A DNA stretch of 64,000 nt, from positions 1-64,000 of the forward strand of contig NZ_KQ949105.1 in the NCBI RefSeq assembly GCF_001514305.1. Direction: 5' to 3'. Positions within the stretch are counted from its first letter, which is position 1, and each line of letters opens with the position of its first letter. Below are positions 16,576 to 26,389 of the stretch, piece by piece. The DNA is from Streptomyces dysideae (GTDB lineage Bacteria; Actinomycetota; Actinomycetes; Streptomycetales; Streptomycetaceae). Under the pieces are notes generated by a model. The model did no database searches. It was not told where the DNA came from and worked only from the letters and a program-made list of their open reading frames with translations. Position numbers and translations under genes: made by a program.

Positions 16576-17558
16576 CCGATCTCGCCAGGCACCAGCTGGA
16601 CGCCACACAGGCGGAGCGCAGCCCCGCCGACCCGGCGACGCCCCAGGAACCCCGCCGTCCCGATCCGCGCTACCTAGCCCTGCGCAACTTCGCTCTCTCG
16701 ATCTCGGTGCTCAACATCCTGGGCTACACCCTGCTGGGCTTCGAACAGCCCTGGCTCTGGCCCCTGGCGGCCGTCGCCGCCGCCTACGCGACAGAACTCC
16801 TGCTGGAAGCTCTCAGTGCGTGGAGCGAGCGGCGGCCGGCCCGTTTCGCCGGCGGCCCGCGGGCCGTCTACGAATTCCTGCTACCGGCCCACATCACGGG
16901 GCTCGCCTGCAACATGCTCCTCTACGCCAACGACCACATTCTGCCCGTGCTGTGTGCCGTGGTCGTCGGGGTGGGCCAGAAGGCCGTGCTGCGCGCACCG
17001 GTGCAAGGGCGGATGCGGCACTTCATGAACCCCTCGAACTTCGGCATCACGGTCGTCCTGCTGACCTACAGCTGGGTCGCCATCGCTCCGCCGTACCACT
17101 TCACGGAGCACCTGAACGTGTACGGCAGTTGGGGCCTGCCCGTGGTGATCCTGGCGGCCGGAACGCTGCTCAACGGCAAGCTGACGCGCAAGCTGCCGCT
17201 GATCGCCGGCTGGGTCACGGCCTTCGTGCTCCAGGCGGTGGCCCGCTGGGCCTTCCTCGGGGAGAACCTGGTCTCGGCCCTGTCGGTGATGACGGGCGTG
17301 GCCTTCATCCTGTTCACCAACTACATGATCACCGACCCTGGCACGACACCGTTCCGCCCCCGCGACCAGGTTCTCTTCGGTGCCGCGGTCGGCTTCGTCT
17401 ACGGCGTGTTGATCGCCCTGCACGTCGTCTACACCCTCTTCTTCGCCGTCACCGTGGTCTGCCTCGCGCGCGGCGTGGGCTGGTGGATCGCGCACGCGGT
17501 GGCCGCCAAGCGCTGGCACCCGGCGCACGGCGTTGACTCCGCGGGGGGTGGCGCATGA
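16572..17558 (+). CDS. unbU: Enediyne cassette membrane protein UnbU (RnfD/NqrB-like)
   Basis: A 328-aa polytopic membrane protein with about eight hydrophobic helices between residues 35 and 315. The motif RMRHFMNPSNFGI resembles the flavin-attachment region of NqrB/RnfD, and MITDPGTTPFRPRDQ is also typical of that superfamily, to which UnbU proteins belong. The covalent-FMN Thr context (SGAT-like) is not evident, so redox function is uncertain. It overlaps unbV upstream and pksE downstream by ATGA. A role in electron transfer to the maturing core is a guess. Confidence 0.9.
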   Translation: MTDLARHQLDATQAERSPADPATPQEPRRPDPRYLALRNFALSISVLNILGYTLLGFEQPWLWPLAAVAAAYATELLLEALSAWSERRPARFAGGPRAVYEFLLPAHITGLACNMLLYANDHILPVLCAVVVGVGQKAVLRAPVQGRMRHFMNPSNFGITVVLLTYSWVAIAPPYHFTEHLNVYGSWGLPVVILAAGTLLNGKLTRKLPLIAGWVTAFVLQAVARWAFLGENLVSALSVMTGVAFILFTNYMITDPGTTPFRPRDQVLFGAAVGFVYGVLIALHVVYTLFFAVTVVCLARGVGWWIAHAVAAKRWHPAHGVDSAGGGA

Positions 17559-20500
17559 GTGTCCCCCAGGCCCGTATCGCAGTGGTGGGCATGGCCTGCC
17601 GCTTCCCGGACGCTGACAGCCCCGACCAGCTGTGGGAGAACGTCCTCGCCGGACGGCGTGCCTTCCGTCCCATTCCGCGGGAGCGGCTCAACGCGGAGGA
17701 CTACCTCCCCCAAGTGGCCGGAGTCGACTCGTTCGGCGTGACCCATGCCGCGCTGTTGAACGGGTTCGAGTTCGACAGAGGCGCCTTCGGCGTCGCGGGG
17801 ACGACGTTCCGTACCACGGACACCGTGCACTGGCTCGCACTCGATACGGCCCACCGTGCGCTGCTGGACGCGAACCTGCCCCAGGGCGAAGGCCTGCCCC
17901 GCGCCTCGACGGCGGTGGTCCTGGGTAACTCCCTCACCGGCGACCGCAGCAGGTCACTGGCCCTGCGGCTGCGCTATCCCTACGTCCGACGGGTCCTGGC
18001 CGGGCTGCTCGACGAGCGGGGCATGGACCGGCACGCCGCGGCAGAGTTGCTGGCGGAGCTGGAGACGCGGTTCAAGGCACCGTTCCCCACCCCCGACGAG
18101 GACACCCTCGCCGGGGGGCTGGCCAACACGATCGCCGGGCGGGTCAGCAACCACTTCGACTTCCACGGCGGTGGCTTCACCGTGGACGGCGCCTGCGCGT
18201 CCTCGCTCCTCGCGGTCGCCGACGGATGCCGCATGCTGGCCACGGGAGAAGCCGACGCGACCCTCGTCGGCGGAGTCGACCTCAGCATCGACCCCTTCGA
18301 ACTCATCGGCTTCGCCCGTACCGGAGCACTCGCCAAAGACGACATGCTGGTCTACGACCAGGCCTGCCAGGGTTTCCTGCCGGGCGAGGGCTGCGGTGTC
18401 ATGGTCCTCATGCGCGAGCACGACGCGCGCGCCGCCGGGCACGACGTCCGGGCCGTGCTCACCGGATGGGGGATCTCCGCCGACGGTTCCGGCAGCATCA
18501 CCCGTCCAGCCGCCGAAGGGCATCTGCTGGCCGTCCGGCGGGCCTACGCGATGGCAGGGTATGCGCCCGCGTCGGTGGGCTACTTCGAAGGGCACGGCAC
18601 TGGCACACCGGTGGGTGATGCCACCGAGCTGAACGCCCTGTCCGCCGCTCACGGCACCACGACACCCCCAGCGGTCATCGGTTCGGTGAAGGCGAACATC
18701 GGCCACACCAAGGCCGCGGCGGGCATCGCGGGACTCATCAAGACCGTCCAGGCCGTCAGGCACCGCGTCCTGCCCCCCGCCACAGGGGTACGGCAGCCCC
18801 GCCGGCAGCTGACAGCGGCGGGCAGGGCGCTGCGGCTCGCCGAACGGCCCGAGTCGTTCCCGGAGGGACGCCCCGTGCGCGCGGGCGTCTCCGCCATGGG
18901 ATTCGGCGGTATCAACACCCACATTGCCGTGGAAGCCGCCGACGCACGGCCCACCGGGACGACCCTCCTGCCGGTGGCGGCTCGCACGCGGCAGGACACC
19001 GAACTGCTCCTCGTGGCCGCCGCGGACGGCCCTGCGCTCGGTTTCCGGTGCACGCGCCTGGCCGACCTTGCCGACCGCATCTCCTACGCCGAACTCACCG
19101 ACCTGGCAGCTGCGTTGGCCCGAGAAACGGGCGCACGGGAAGAGACGGGGGCTGGCGTGCGCGGCGCGGTGGTCGCCGCGACCCCACGGCAGGCGGCTGC
19201 GCGTCTGCGGCACCTGGCCCGCCTGGCCGCCTCCGGGGCCGCTCAGACAATCGACCCGACGGCCGGTGTGTGGCTCGGCCAAGGGCACCAGCAGCCGAGG
19301 ATCACTTTCCTCTTCCCTGGCCAGGGATCGGGGGGCGTCGGACCGGCCATGCGTGCGCGCTTTGACTGCGCCTACCGTGAGGTCGCGGCTATCGAGGGCG
19401 CGGGGCTGCGGCATGGTGCGGACACCCGTCTCGCCCAACCGCGCATCGTGTGCGCCTCGCTGCTGGCGCTGAAGGTACTGCAGGAGACGGGGATCGGCGC
19501 GGACACCGCCGTCGGTCACAGCCTGGGAGAACTGACGGCGCTGCACTGGGCGGGCTGCGTCGACGAGGACGCGCTGTTGCGCATGGTCGACCAGCGTGCC
19601 GCTCTGATGGGCAGGGCGCCGCAGGGCGAGGGCGCCATGGCCGCGCTCGCGGTCGGACCGGAGGAAGCGGTCCGCTGGATCAACGGCACGGACTGTGTAC
19701 TGGCGGGACTGAACGGGCCGCGGCAGACCGTCGTCGCCGGGACGCGAGCAGGCGTGGCCGTCGTGACGCAGACGGCGCGCGAGGCCGGGGTGGACGTCAC
19801 TCCGCTCGACGTCTCGCACGCCTTCCACTCGCCGCAGATGGCCTGCGCCGCCCAGGCCCTGCCGACCGTGCTGACGGCCGAACCGATCAAGGCCCCGCAG
19901 CGCCCGGTCGTCTCCACCGTCACCGGCCGCCGCATCGAGCCCGAGGCCGACCTGTCCGAGCTGCTCGGGCGGCAACTCATCAGCCCGGTGCGGTTCTCGG
20001 AGGCCATAGGGGAAGTCGCCAGCACTACCGACCTGTTCGTCGAGGTCGGTCCGGGCCGCGCCCTCGCGGCATTCGCCAGGGACTGCGCGGACGGGACACC
20101 GGCGGTCAGCACGGCCACCGACAGCCCCTTCCTGCGAGGACTGCTGGAAGTCATGGCCGCCGCCTACGTGCTGGGTTCGCCGCTGCGGCCGCAGAAGCTG
20201 TTCTCCGACCGGCTCACCCGCCCCTTCTCCCTCGACGCCCCGTTACGGTTCCTGGCCAACCCCTGCGAGGAAGCCCCGCCCTCTGAGGCCGGGGGAGTGG
20301 CGCCGCTCTCCAGCGAGCTTTTTTCGCCCACCGCGCCCGCCCAGCACGCCGCACCCTCCGGCGACGACCCGGCGGCCGGTGCGGATGCGGGGCCCCCGGC
20401 AGACGCGCTCACCGTCCTCCGCGCCCGTATCGCCGAACGGGCAGAACTGCCCGTGGAGGCCATCGACCCCAGCACCCGGCTCCTCGACGAGCTGCACCTC

Positions 20501-23404
20501 AGCTCGATCACCGTGGGCCAGATCGTCGCGCGGACCGCCGCCGACATCGGGGTCGAACCACCCCAGGACATCATGTCGATCGCCACGGTCACCGTCGCCG
20601 ACATCGCCGCGCTCCTCTACGCCGGCTCCGAGTCCTCGGGCGACCCGTATCCGGCACAGGTGCCCGGTGTGGGCTCATGGGTACGCGCCTACCAGGTGGA
20701 CTGGACGCCCGCGCCTCTGGCCCGGGCACCGCACCAGGCGGCTGCCGACGGGTCCTCATCCGACGCCGGCACCGCGAGCTGGAACGTGCACTCGGTGCCG
20801 GATGACCCCCTGGCCGCCGCCCTCGCGAGCAAGCTCACCCGGGAGGCATCCAGGCGAGGGACGCTGCTGTGTCTGCCGGACCGGGCAACCCCCGGCATCC
20901 CCGGCCTGCTGCTCACCGCGGCCGATGTGGTCGGGCACCACGGCACCCTGGCCGTCGTCCAGAGAGGACCGGTCGGCGGTGGCTTCGCCAAGACACTGCA
21001 CCTGGAACGGCGGGACGTCACCGTCTGCCTCATCACGCTTCCCGAGGTGAGCGACCGGGACCTGTGCTCCCCGCCCTGGCTCGAGCGCATCGCGGCCGAG
21101 ATCCGCACCGCCAGCGGTTTCACCGAGGTGCGCTACCGCGCCGACGGAACGCGGCTCACGCCCGCTCTTGTGCTGCTCCCGCTGCCCAGGAGCTCGCAGC
21201 CGGGACTGCGCCCCGACGACGTCGTCCTGGTCACCGGCGGAGGCAAGGGCATCAGCGCCGAGTGCGCCGCAGCCCTCGCCGGCGACAGCGGCGCGCGGAT
21301 CGCGGTGCTTGGACGGACGCGTGTCGAGGACGACGCCCTGCTCGCCGAGAACCTCGCACGCTTCGGCCCGCGGGTGAGCTACCTCCCCACGGACCTCACG
21401 GACCCCGAGGCGGTCGAGTCCGCGGTACGCCGAGTCCAGGCCGAGCTCGGTCCCGTCACCGTGGTGCTGCACGGTGCGGGCAGGAACACCCCCATGTCCC
21501 TGGAGGACCTGGACGAGGAGGAGTTCGAGGCCACCAGCAGGCCGAAGCTCGACGGCCTGCGGCTGCTGCTCCACGCTCTGGGTGAGCGCCCGCCCCGGCT
21601 GCTGCTGGCGTTCGGCAGCATCATCGGCCGCTCTGGACTCCGGGGCGAGGCCCACTACGCCGCCGCCAACGAGTGGCTCGCCGCCTACGTGGACGACTAC
21701 TGCCGCACCCGTCCCACGTGCCGGGGGCTCACCCTGGAATGGTCCGTCTGGTCGGGGGTCGGGATGGGCGACCGCCTCGGCGTGCTCGATTCCCTCACTC
21801 GACAGGGCATCAGCCCCATCACCGTGGACGACTGCCTGGAGATTCTGGGCCGGGTGCTCGCGGACGGGGAGCTGCGCGGTCCGTTGGTCCTCGCCTCCCG
21901 CACCGGCACACTGCCGACCCTCGCCTACCAGGACACGACCTCCCACCACGGGCGGTTCGCGGAGCGGGTGCTCATCGACTACCCCGGGGTCGAACTCGTC
22001 ACCGAGGCCGAACTCTCCCTGGGCGCGGACCCCTACCTGGCAGACCACGTGCTGGATGGCCAGGCCCTGCTCCCCGGTGTCATCGGCATGGAGGCGATGG
22101 CCCAGATCGCGGCCGCGGTTACCGGCGCCTCTCCCGTCAGCGCGCTGACCGACGTGCGGTTCCTCAGACCCATCACAGTTCCCGAACGCGGCACCACGAC
22201 CGTGCGCACGGCCGCTCTCGTGCGGGCGGACGGAAGCGTCACCGTAGCGATGCGCAGCCAGGAGACGGACTTTGCCGTCGACCACTTCCTCGCCACCGTG
22301 CACGTCGGCGACACAACCGGCCGCCGCGAACGGGCACCGGCATCCGCCGACGACGCACCCGCCGCCCGTCTCGACCCCGCCCGCGACCTCTACGGGAGCC
22401 TGCTGTTCCAGAGCGGTCGTTTCCAGCGGGTGACGGGCTACCGGCACATCAGCGCACACACGTGCCGAGCCGTGATCGCGCCGGGCGATGACAAGGGGTG
22501 GTTCGGGATGTTCCACGCCCAGACCCTTGCCTTGCCCGACCCGGGCGCGCGCGACGCCTTCCTGCACGCCGTGCAGGTCTGCGTCCCGCACCGGACCCTG
22601 CTGCCGGTCTCCGCCGGGCACGTGACGGTACGCCCCGCTGCCGCGCCGGCCGGCGACCTGCACCTGATGGCACAGGAGACCGCACACACGGGCGACGCGT
22701 TCACCTATCGCCTCACTGTCACCGACGGGTCCGGCCGCGTCGTCGAACGCTGGGACGACGTGGTCTTCCGCGCCACCAGCGACCGCCGCCCGCAGCCGCG
22801 CCACTGGCCCGTCGCGCTGCTGGCCCCGCTCCTCGTCCGTATGGCGGAGACGACGGAGCACGGGCCGTGGCTGCGGGCCGTGGTCGAGGAGGCGGTCGTC
22901 AAACGGCGGGGAGCTTCCCAGCACGCGCTCGCCCGGCTCGCCGAGGGACGTTTGCCCGTCACCCGGCGCAGCGACGGCAAGCCCGACCTGACACCCGACG
23001 GCTGGTGTCTGAGCGCGTCACACGGCGCCGGGGTCACCCTTGCGGTCGCCGCGGACGGGCCTGTGGGCTGTGACATCGAAGCGGTGGTGCATCGGCCCGA
23101 GACCGACTGGCAGGGGCTGCTGGGAACCGACGGCGAGGCCCTGGCCGGGGCCGTCGTGGCCGCGGGCTGGCCGGCCGGCCACGCCAGGACTGCCGTATGG
23201 AGTGTGACTGAGGCCGTGCGGAAAGCCGGGGGCGGACAAGCCGACCGGGCCCACCTGCGGACCCTGCGCGACGACGGAGGTGCCGAGTTCGCGGCGGGAC
23301 GCTTCACGGTCGTCGCCTACATGACCACCGACGGGAATGCGTCGCACGAACCAGTGCCTGCCGTGGCTGCGATCGCTCGAGACGGAAGGGAGACGCATGC
23401 CTGA
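17555..23404 (+). CDS. pksE: Enediyne polyketide synthase PKSE (KS-AT-ACP-KR-DH-PPTase)
   Basis: A 1949-aa iterative type I PKS with the enediyne domain order. KS: VDGACASSLLAVADG with Cys214, then EGHGTGTPVGD and NIGHTKAAAG. AT: VGHSLGELTAL, Ser656. ACP: LDELHLSSITVGQI, phosphopantetheine site at the second Ser, residue 984. KR: VTGGGKGISAE near 1226, with Tyr in AHYAAANEW. DH: LADHVLDGQALLPG near residue 1498. C-terminal integrated phosphopantetheinyl transferase: VGCDIEAV near 1838 and WSVTEAVRKAGG. Such enzymes build a linear polyene from acetate units, released by TebC, as the first step to the warhead. All catalytic residues I looked for are present. ATG overlaps unbU. Confidence 0.97.
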   Translation: MSVPQARIAVVGMACRFPDADSPDQLWENVLAGRRAFRPIPRERLNAEDYLPQVAGVDSFGVTHAALLNGFEFDRGAFGVAGTTFRTTDTVHWLALDTAHRALLDANLPQGEGLPRASTAVVLGNSLTGDRSRSLALRLRYPYVRRVLAGLLDERGMDRHAAAELLAELETRFKAPFPTPDEDTLAGGLANTIAGRVSNHFDFHGGGFTVDGACASSLLAVADGCRMLATGEADATLVGGVDLSIDPFELIGFARTGALAKDDMLVYDQACQGFLPGEGCGVMVLMREHDARAAGHDVRAVLTGWGISADGSGSITRPAAEGHLLAVRRAYAMAGYAPASVGYFEGHGTGTPVGDATELNALSAAHGTTTPPAVIGSVKANIGHTKAAAGIAGLIKTVQAVRHRVLPPATGVRQPRRQLTAAGRALRLAERPESFPEGRPVRAGVSAMGFGGINTHIAVEAADARPTGTTLLPVAARTRQDTELLLVAAADGPALGFRCTRLADLADRISYAELTDLAAALARETGAREETGAGVRGAVVAATPRQAAARLRHLARLAASGAAQTIDPTAGVWLGQGHQQPRITFLFPGQGSGGVGPAMRARFDCAYREVAAIEGAGLRHGADTRLAQPRIVCASLLALKVLQETGIGADTAVGHSLGELTALHWAGCVDEDALLRMVDQRAALMGRAPQGEGAMAALAVGPEEAVRWINGTDCVLAGLNGPRQTVVAGTRAGVAVVTQTAREAGVDVTPLDVSHAFHSPQMACAAQALPTVLTAEPIKAPQRPVVSTVTGRRIEPEADLSELLGRQLISPVRFSEAIGEVASTTDLFVEVGPGRALAAFARDCADGTPAVSTATDSPFLRGLLEVMAAAYVLGSPLRPQKLFSDRLTRPFSLDAPLRFLANPCEEAPPSEAGGVAPLSSELFSPTAPAQHAAPSGDDPAAGADAGPPADALTVLRARIAERAELPVEAIDPSTRLLDELHLSSITVGQIVARTAADIGVEPPQDIMSIATVTVADIAALLYAGSESSGDPYPAQVPGVGSWVRAYQVDWTPAPLARAPHQAAADGSSSDAGTASWNVHSVPDDPLAAALASKLTREASRRGTLLCLPDRATPGIPGLLLTAADVVGHHGTLAVVQRGPVGGGFAKTLHLERRDVTVCLITLPEVSDRDLCSPPWLERIAAEIRTASGFTEVRYRADGTRLTPALVLLPLPRSSQPGLRPDDVVLVTGGGKGISAECAAALAGDSGARIAVLGRTRVEDDALLAENLARFGPRVSYLPTDLTDPEAVESAVRRVQAELGPVTVVLHGAGRNTPMSLEDLDEEEFEATSRPKLDGLRLLLHALGERPPRLLLAFGSIIGRSGLRGEAHYAAANEWLAAYVDDYCRTRPTCRGLTLEWSVWSGVGMGDRLGVLDSLTRQGISPITVDDCLEILGRVLADGELRGPLVLASRTGTLPTLAYQDTTSHHGRFAERVLIDYPGVELVTEAELSLGADPYLADHVLDGQALLPGVIGMEAMAQIAAAVTGASPVSALTDVRFLRPITVPERGTTTVRTAALVRADGSVTVAMRSQETDFAVDHFLATVHVGDTTGRRERAPASADDAPAARLDPARDLYGSLLFQSGRFQRVTGYRHISAHTCRAVIAPGDDKGWFGMFHAQTLALPDPGARDAFLHAVQVCVPHRTLLPVSAGHVTVRPAAAPAGDLHLMAQETAHTGDAFTYRLTVTDGSGRVVERWDDVVFRATSDRRPQPRHWPVALLAPLLVRMAETTEHGPWLRAVVEEAVVKRRGASQHALARLAEGRLPVTRRSDGKPDLTPDGWCLSASHGAGVTLAVAADGPVGCDIEAVVHRPETDWQGLLGTDGEALAGAVVAAGWPAGHARTAVWSVTEAVRKAGGGQADRAHLRTLRDDGGAEFAAGRFTVVAYMTTDGNASHEPVPAVAAIARDGRETHA

Positions 23405-23831
23405 CCATTTCGAATACCGGCACGTCGTCGGCTTCGAGGAAACCAATCTCGTCGGCAACGTCTACTTCACCAACTACGTGAGCTGGCAGGGGCGCTGCCG
23501 CGAGATGTTCCTGTACCAGCACGCGCCGGAGGTGCTGGCCGAACTGCAGACGGGCCTGAAACTGTTCACCGTGAACTGCAGTTGCGAGTACTTCCTGGAG
23601 CTGCAGGCGTTCGACGTGGTGTCCGTCCGGATGCGTCTGCGTGAAGTGCTCAGCACCCAGGTCGAGTTCACTTTCGACTACGTCCATCTGCACGCCAAGG
23701 GCGAGCGGCTGGCGGCCCGCGGTTCCCAGCGTGTCGCCTGCATGCGCAGCGACGGCCTGGAGACGGTCCCGATCACCGTCCCCGAGTCCTTGGTGAGCGC
23801 CCTGGAGTCCTTCCGGGCGGTACCCGCGTGA
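23397..23831 (+). CDS. tebC: Enediyne hotdog-fold thioesterase TebC (E10-like)
   Basis: A 144-aa single hotdog (4HBT-like) protein. The N-terminal part reads VGFEETNLVGNVYFTNYVSW, as in CalE7/SgcE10-type thioesterases, followed by QGRCREMFL and VNCSCEYFLELQAFD. It hydrolyses the polyene from the PKSE ACP. The ATG lies inside the end of pksE (8-bp overlap) with GGAAGGGAG ahead. The stop overlaps the GTG of the MFS gene. It is the fifth member of the conserved cassette. Confidence 0.95.
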   Translation: MPDHFEYRHVVGFEETNLVGNVYFTNYVSWQGRCREMFLYQHAPEVLAELQTGLKLFTVNCSCEYFLELQAFDVVSVRMRLREVLSTQVEFTFDYVHLHAKGERLAARGSQRVACMRSDGLETVPITVPESLVSALESFRAVPA

Positions 23832-25444
23832 GCGTGAACCGCCCCAAGGAGGGCGCCATCACGTTCCGACGACCAGCCGTCTTCTGGGCAGGCGCGGTCA
23901 TCGGCACGATCGGCGCCGCGCTGCACCTGCCCATGTTCATCGAGGCACGATCGATGCACTACCACATGGCCAACATGAAGCCGGACGCCGCCATGACCGT
24001 CGGCATGGCGGCGGTCCTTGTGGGGGGCGCACTGACCTTGTGGGGGCTCCTTCCACCCCGGCGCCGCGACGAGCCGCCAGTGGACCTGCACATCCGCGCT
24101 CTGGACGACGCCCGCCTGCGTCCCTCCCACGTCGGGCTCGTCCTGGTGCTCACCCTCGCCGTGACCATCGACGTCATGAAGCCGACCACGCTGTCCTTCG
24201 TCGCGCCCGGCGTGGCGGCCGAGTACGGCCTCACCTCACCCCTGCATCCCAACGGCGGTCTCCCGGTGACCCTGTTGCCGCTGTCCGGGCTGCTGGGGAC
24301 GGTGCTGGGTTCCATTCTGTGGGGGGTGCTCGCCGACCGTGTGGGACGGCGCCCTGCCATCCTCTTCGCCGGCGTCATCTTCACCACCACCTCGATCTGC
24401 GGTGCGATGCCCACGTTCACCGGAAACCTGGTGATGTGCTTCTTCATGGGCATCGGCGCGGGCGGCATGCTGCCTGTGACCTTCGCGCTTCTCACCGAGA
24501 CGGTTCCCGCCCGCCACCGCGGCTGGCTCCTGGTGCTGATCGGCGGGAACTCCGCCCTCGCCTATGCCCTCACCAGCCAGTTGGCCGAGAGCCTGGTACC
24601 GCACTACGGATGGCGCATCCTCTGGCTGATCGGCATGCCCACCGGCGTACTCGTCCTGCTGCTGAACCGGTGGATACCGGAGTCCCCGCGCTACCTCATT
24701 CTGGCCGGCCGCGGCCACGAGGCGCGCGCCGTGATGGAGCGGTACGGGTCGGCTCTGGTCTCCTCCCCGCGCTCTGCGGCGGCGCCTGCCGCCACCACCG
24801 CGCGCACCGAGGCCTCCGTGCAGGGAGGTCCGCTCCTCCTTACCGGGCTGCTTCTGCTGGCTCTCAGCGTGGGCCTCGTGACGTACGGGTTCCAGCTGTG
24901 GGTTCCGACCGATCTGCAGCGCATGGGGATCGAGGGCCTGGACGCCGACCGGATCCTGCGCAATGCCGCCCTGTTCGGTCTGCCGATGAACGTGGTGGCC
25001 GCTTTCGCCTACGGGTTCTGGAGCTCGAAGTGGACGACGGTTCTGCTCAGCGGCCTGACCGTCGCGCCGCTCCTCTGCTTCACGGTGCTGGGCGACGATG
25101 TCGTGGAACATCGCACCCTGCTGATGGCTCTACTGTCCGTTCCGATCGTCAGCGTGTACTCGCTGGGCGCCATCACGATCGCCTACTGCGCCGAGATCTA
25201 CCCCACGGCACTGCGGGGGCGGGCAACGGGCCGGGTGGCCGGGCTCACTAAGTGCGGCGGAGTTGTCATGCTGGTCCTCACTCTGCTGTCGCTGGCCGCC
25301 CCAAAACTGCAGGTCACCGCCGCTACGGGCGCGGTGCCGCTGGCCTGCGCCGTGATACTGCTCGCGCTGGCGGGTATCGAGACCCGGCACCAGGCCATCG
25401 ACGCCCCGCTGGAGGCAGAGCCGCAGTCTGCGCCGGTCATCTGA
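23828..25444 (+). CDS. MFS transporter with N-terminal two-helix extension
   Basis: A 538-aa major facilitator. The classical loop 2-3 motif appears as GVLADRVGRRP, and the central loop has RWIPESPRYLILAGR as in the sugar/aromatic-acid branch (SV2-like). The first about 75 residues carry two extra hydrophobic segments (AVIGTIGAALHLPMF and MTVGMAAVLVGGALTL) joined by a basic linker. With the 12 MFS helices this gives about 14. The GTG start overlaps tebC (GTGA), so it is the last gene of the enediyne operon. Export of product or intermediate is likely. It converges with the AraC gene 37 bp away. Confidence 0.88.
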   Translation: MSVNRPKEGAITFRRPAVFWAGAVIGTIGAALHLPMFIEARSMHYHMANMKPDAAMTVGMAAVLVGGALTLWGLLPPRRRDEPPVDLHIRALDDARLRPSHVGLVLVLTLAVTIDVMKPTTLSFVAPGVAAEYGLTSPLHPNGGLPVTLLPLSGLLGTVLGSILWGVLADRVGRRPAILFAGVIFTTTSICGAMPTFTGNLVMCFFMGIGAGGMLPVTFALLTETVPARHRGWLLVLIGGNSALAYALTSQLAESLVPHYGWRILWLIGMPTGVLVLLLNRWIPESPRYLILAGRGHEARAVMERYGSALVSSPRSAAAPAATTARTEASVQGGPLLLTGLLLLALSVGLVTYGFQLWVPTDLQRMGIEGLDADRILRNAALFGLPMNVVAAFAYGFWSSKWTTVLLSGLTVAPLLCFTVLGDDVVEHRTLLMALLSVPIVSVYSLGAITIAYCAEIYPTALRGRATGRVAGLTKCGGVVMLVLTLLSLAAPKLQVTAATGAVPLACAVILLALAGIETRHQAIDAPLEAEPQSAPVI

Positions 25445-25480
25445 GCCGCGTGCCGGTGACCAGGAGACTCTTCCGCACGG

Positions 25481-26389
25481 TCACCGGCCCTCGGTTCTGG
25501 ACGCCAGCCGGTCCGCGCTTGCCTCGGCGATCAGCAGGGGCAGGGCGTAGACCAGCGGCGGATCGCTGGGAGCGGTCCGCCGCAGACACACACGGAAGGT
25601 GCTGTGGGGGGAGCCGAGCGATACCACCGTCGCGCCCACGCGGCGGTTGGTGCCGACCGAATCCAGCAGGGCATCCACGACGCGCAGCCGCGCGGGGAAC
25701 CAGACCGACAGGATCTGCTGCACCTTGCTCCCGCGCGGAAGCGAGGGCAGCGGCAGTTCGACGAGGCCCGGCCGCGCCCTCCACGTGCAGCTCACCGGCA
25801 CCTCCTGCGGAACGCCGTGCGCGAACATGCCCGTGCACAGCAGCCCTTCGGCTGCCAGCTCGCCCGGGGCTGGCAGCACCTCACCGGACAGGACACCCCC
25901 GGTGGACGTCGGGGCCACGGGCGGGGCCGTACAGTCGGCCAGCGCACCGATCCGCTGCTGTCCGTGCTGCTCGACCAGAGTGAGGTAGCGCCGGGGAGAG
26001 ACGCCGACGAGCCGGGTGAACTGGGTCGTGAAGGTCCCCAGGCTCAAATACCCGACAGCGGTGCACACATCGATGATGCGAGGAGAGTCCCGGATGATCA
26101 GTCTCTGGGCGGCAGCCATCCGTAGGGCGGCAAGGAACCTGGCAGGCGTCACGGAGGTGACCGAGCGGAAGACGCGGTGGAAGTGGAACGGGCTGAACAG
26201 CCCGGCCTCCGCATGGTCGGAGAGGTACTGCGGATCGGCGAGATTACGCGTCATCCGCGCGATGGCACGTTCCACCGCAGCCAGACGCGCTGCATCCGAG
26301 GGCGACGGACAGTGTGTGCCGCACTCCTGGCCGGTCCGGCAGTCGCCACAGGCCGCACGGCCGGGGAGCGCGTGCGGATGAGTCGTCAT
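25481..26389 (-). CDS. AraC-family regulator with N-terminal cysteine cluster
   Basis: A 302-aa protein with the AraC DNA-binding domain near the N-terminus (residues about 40-140: FSPFHFHRVFRSVTSVTPA, DVCTAVGYLSLGTFTTQFT, VGVSPRRY), followed by a C-terminal domain of about 150 residues that would be the effector part. Before the HTH is a Cys cluster, C14-x2-C17-x5-C23-x3-C27, which could bind a metal or Fe-S cluster or sense redox. The stop of the SRPBCC gene overlaps this start (ATGA region), so the two are co-expressed. It may control the cluster or its own operon. Confidence 0.88.
   Translation of the reverse strand: MTTHPHALPGRAACGDCRTGQECGTHCPSPSDAARLAAVERAIARMTRNLADPQYLSDHAEAGLFSPFHFHRVFRSVTSVTPARFLAALRMAAAQRLIIRDSPRIIDVCTAVGYLSLGTFTTQFTRLVGVSPRRYLTLVEQHGQQRIGALADCTAPPVAPTSTGGVLSGEVLPAPGELAAEGLLCTGMFAHGVPQEVPVSCTWRARPGLVELPLPSLPRGSKVQQILSVWFPARLRVVDALLDSVGTNRRVGATVVSLGSPHSTFRVCLRRTAPSDPPLVYALPLLIAEASADRLASRTEGR

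Noticed and set aside
17954..19975. A 673-codon open frame on the minus strand within the PKS gene
   Set aside because: Antisense to well-defined KS and AT domains; low-complexity G/R/H composition is typical of high-GC shadow frames.
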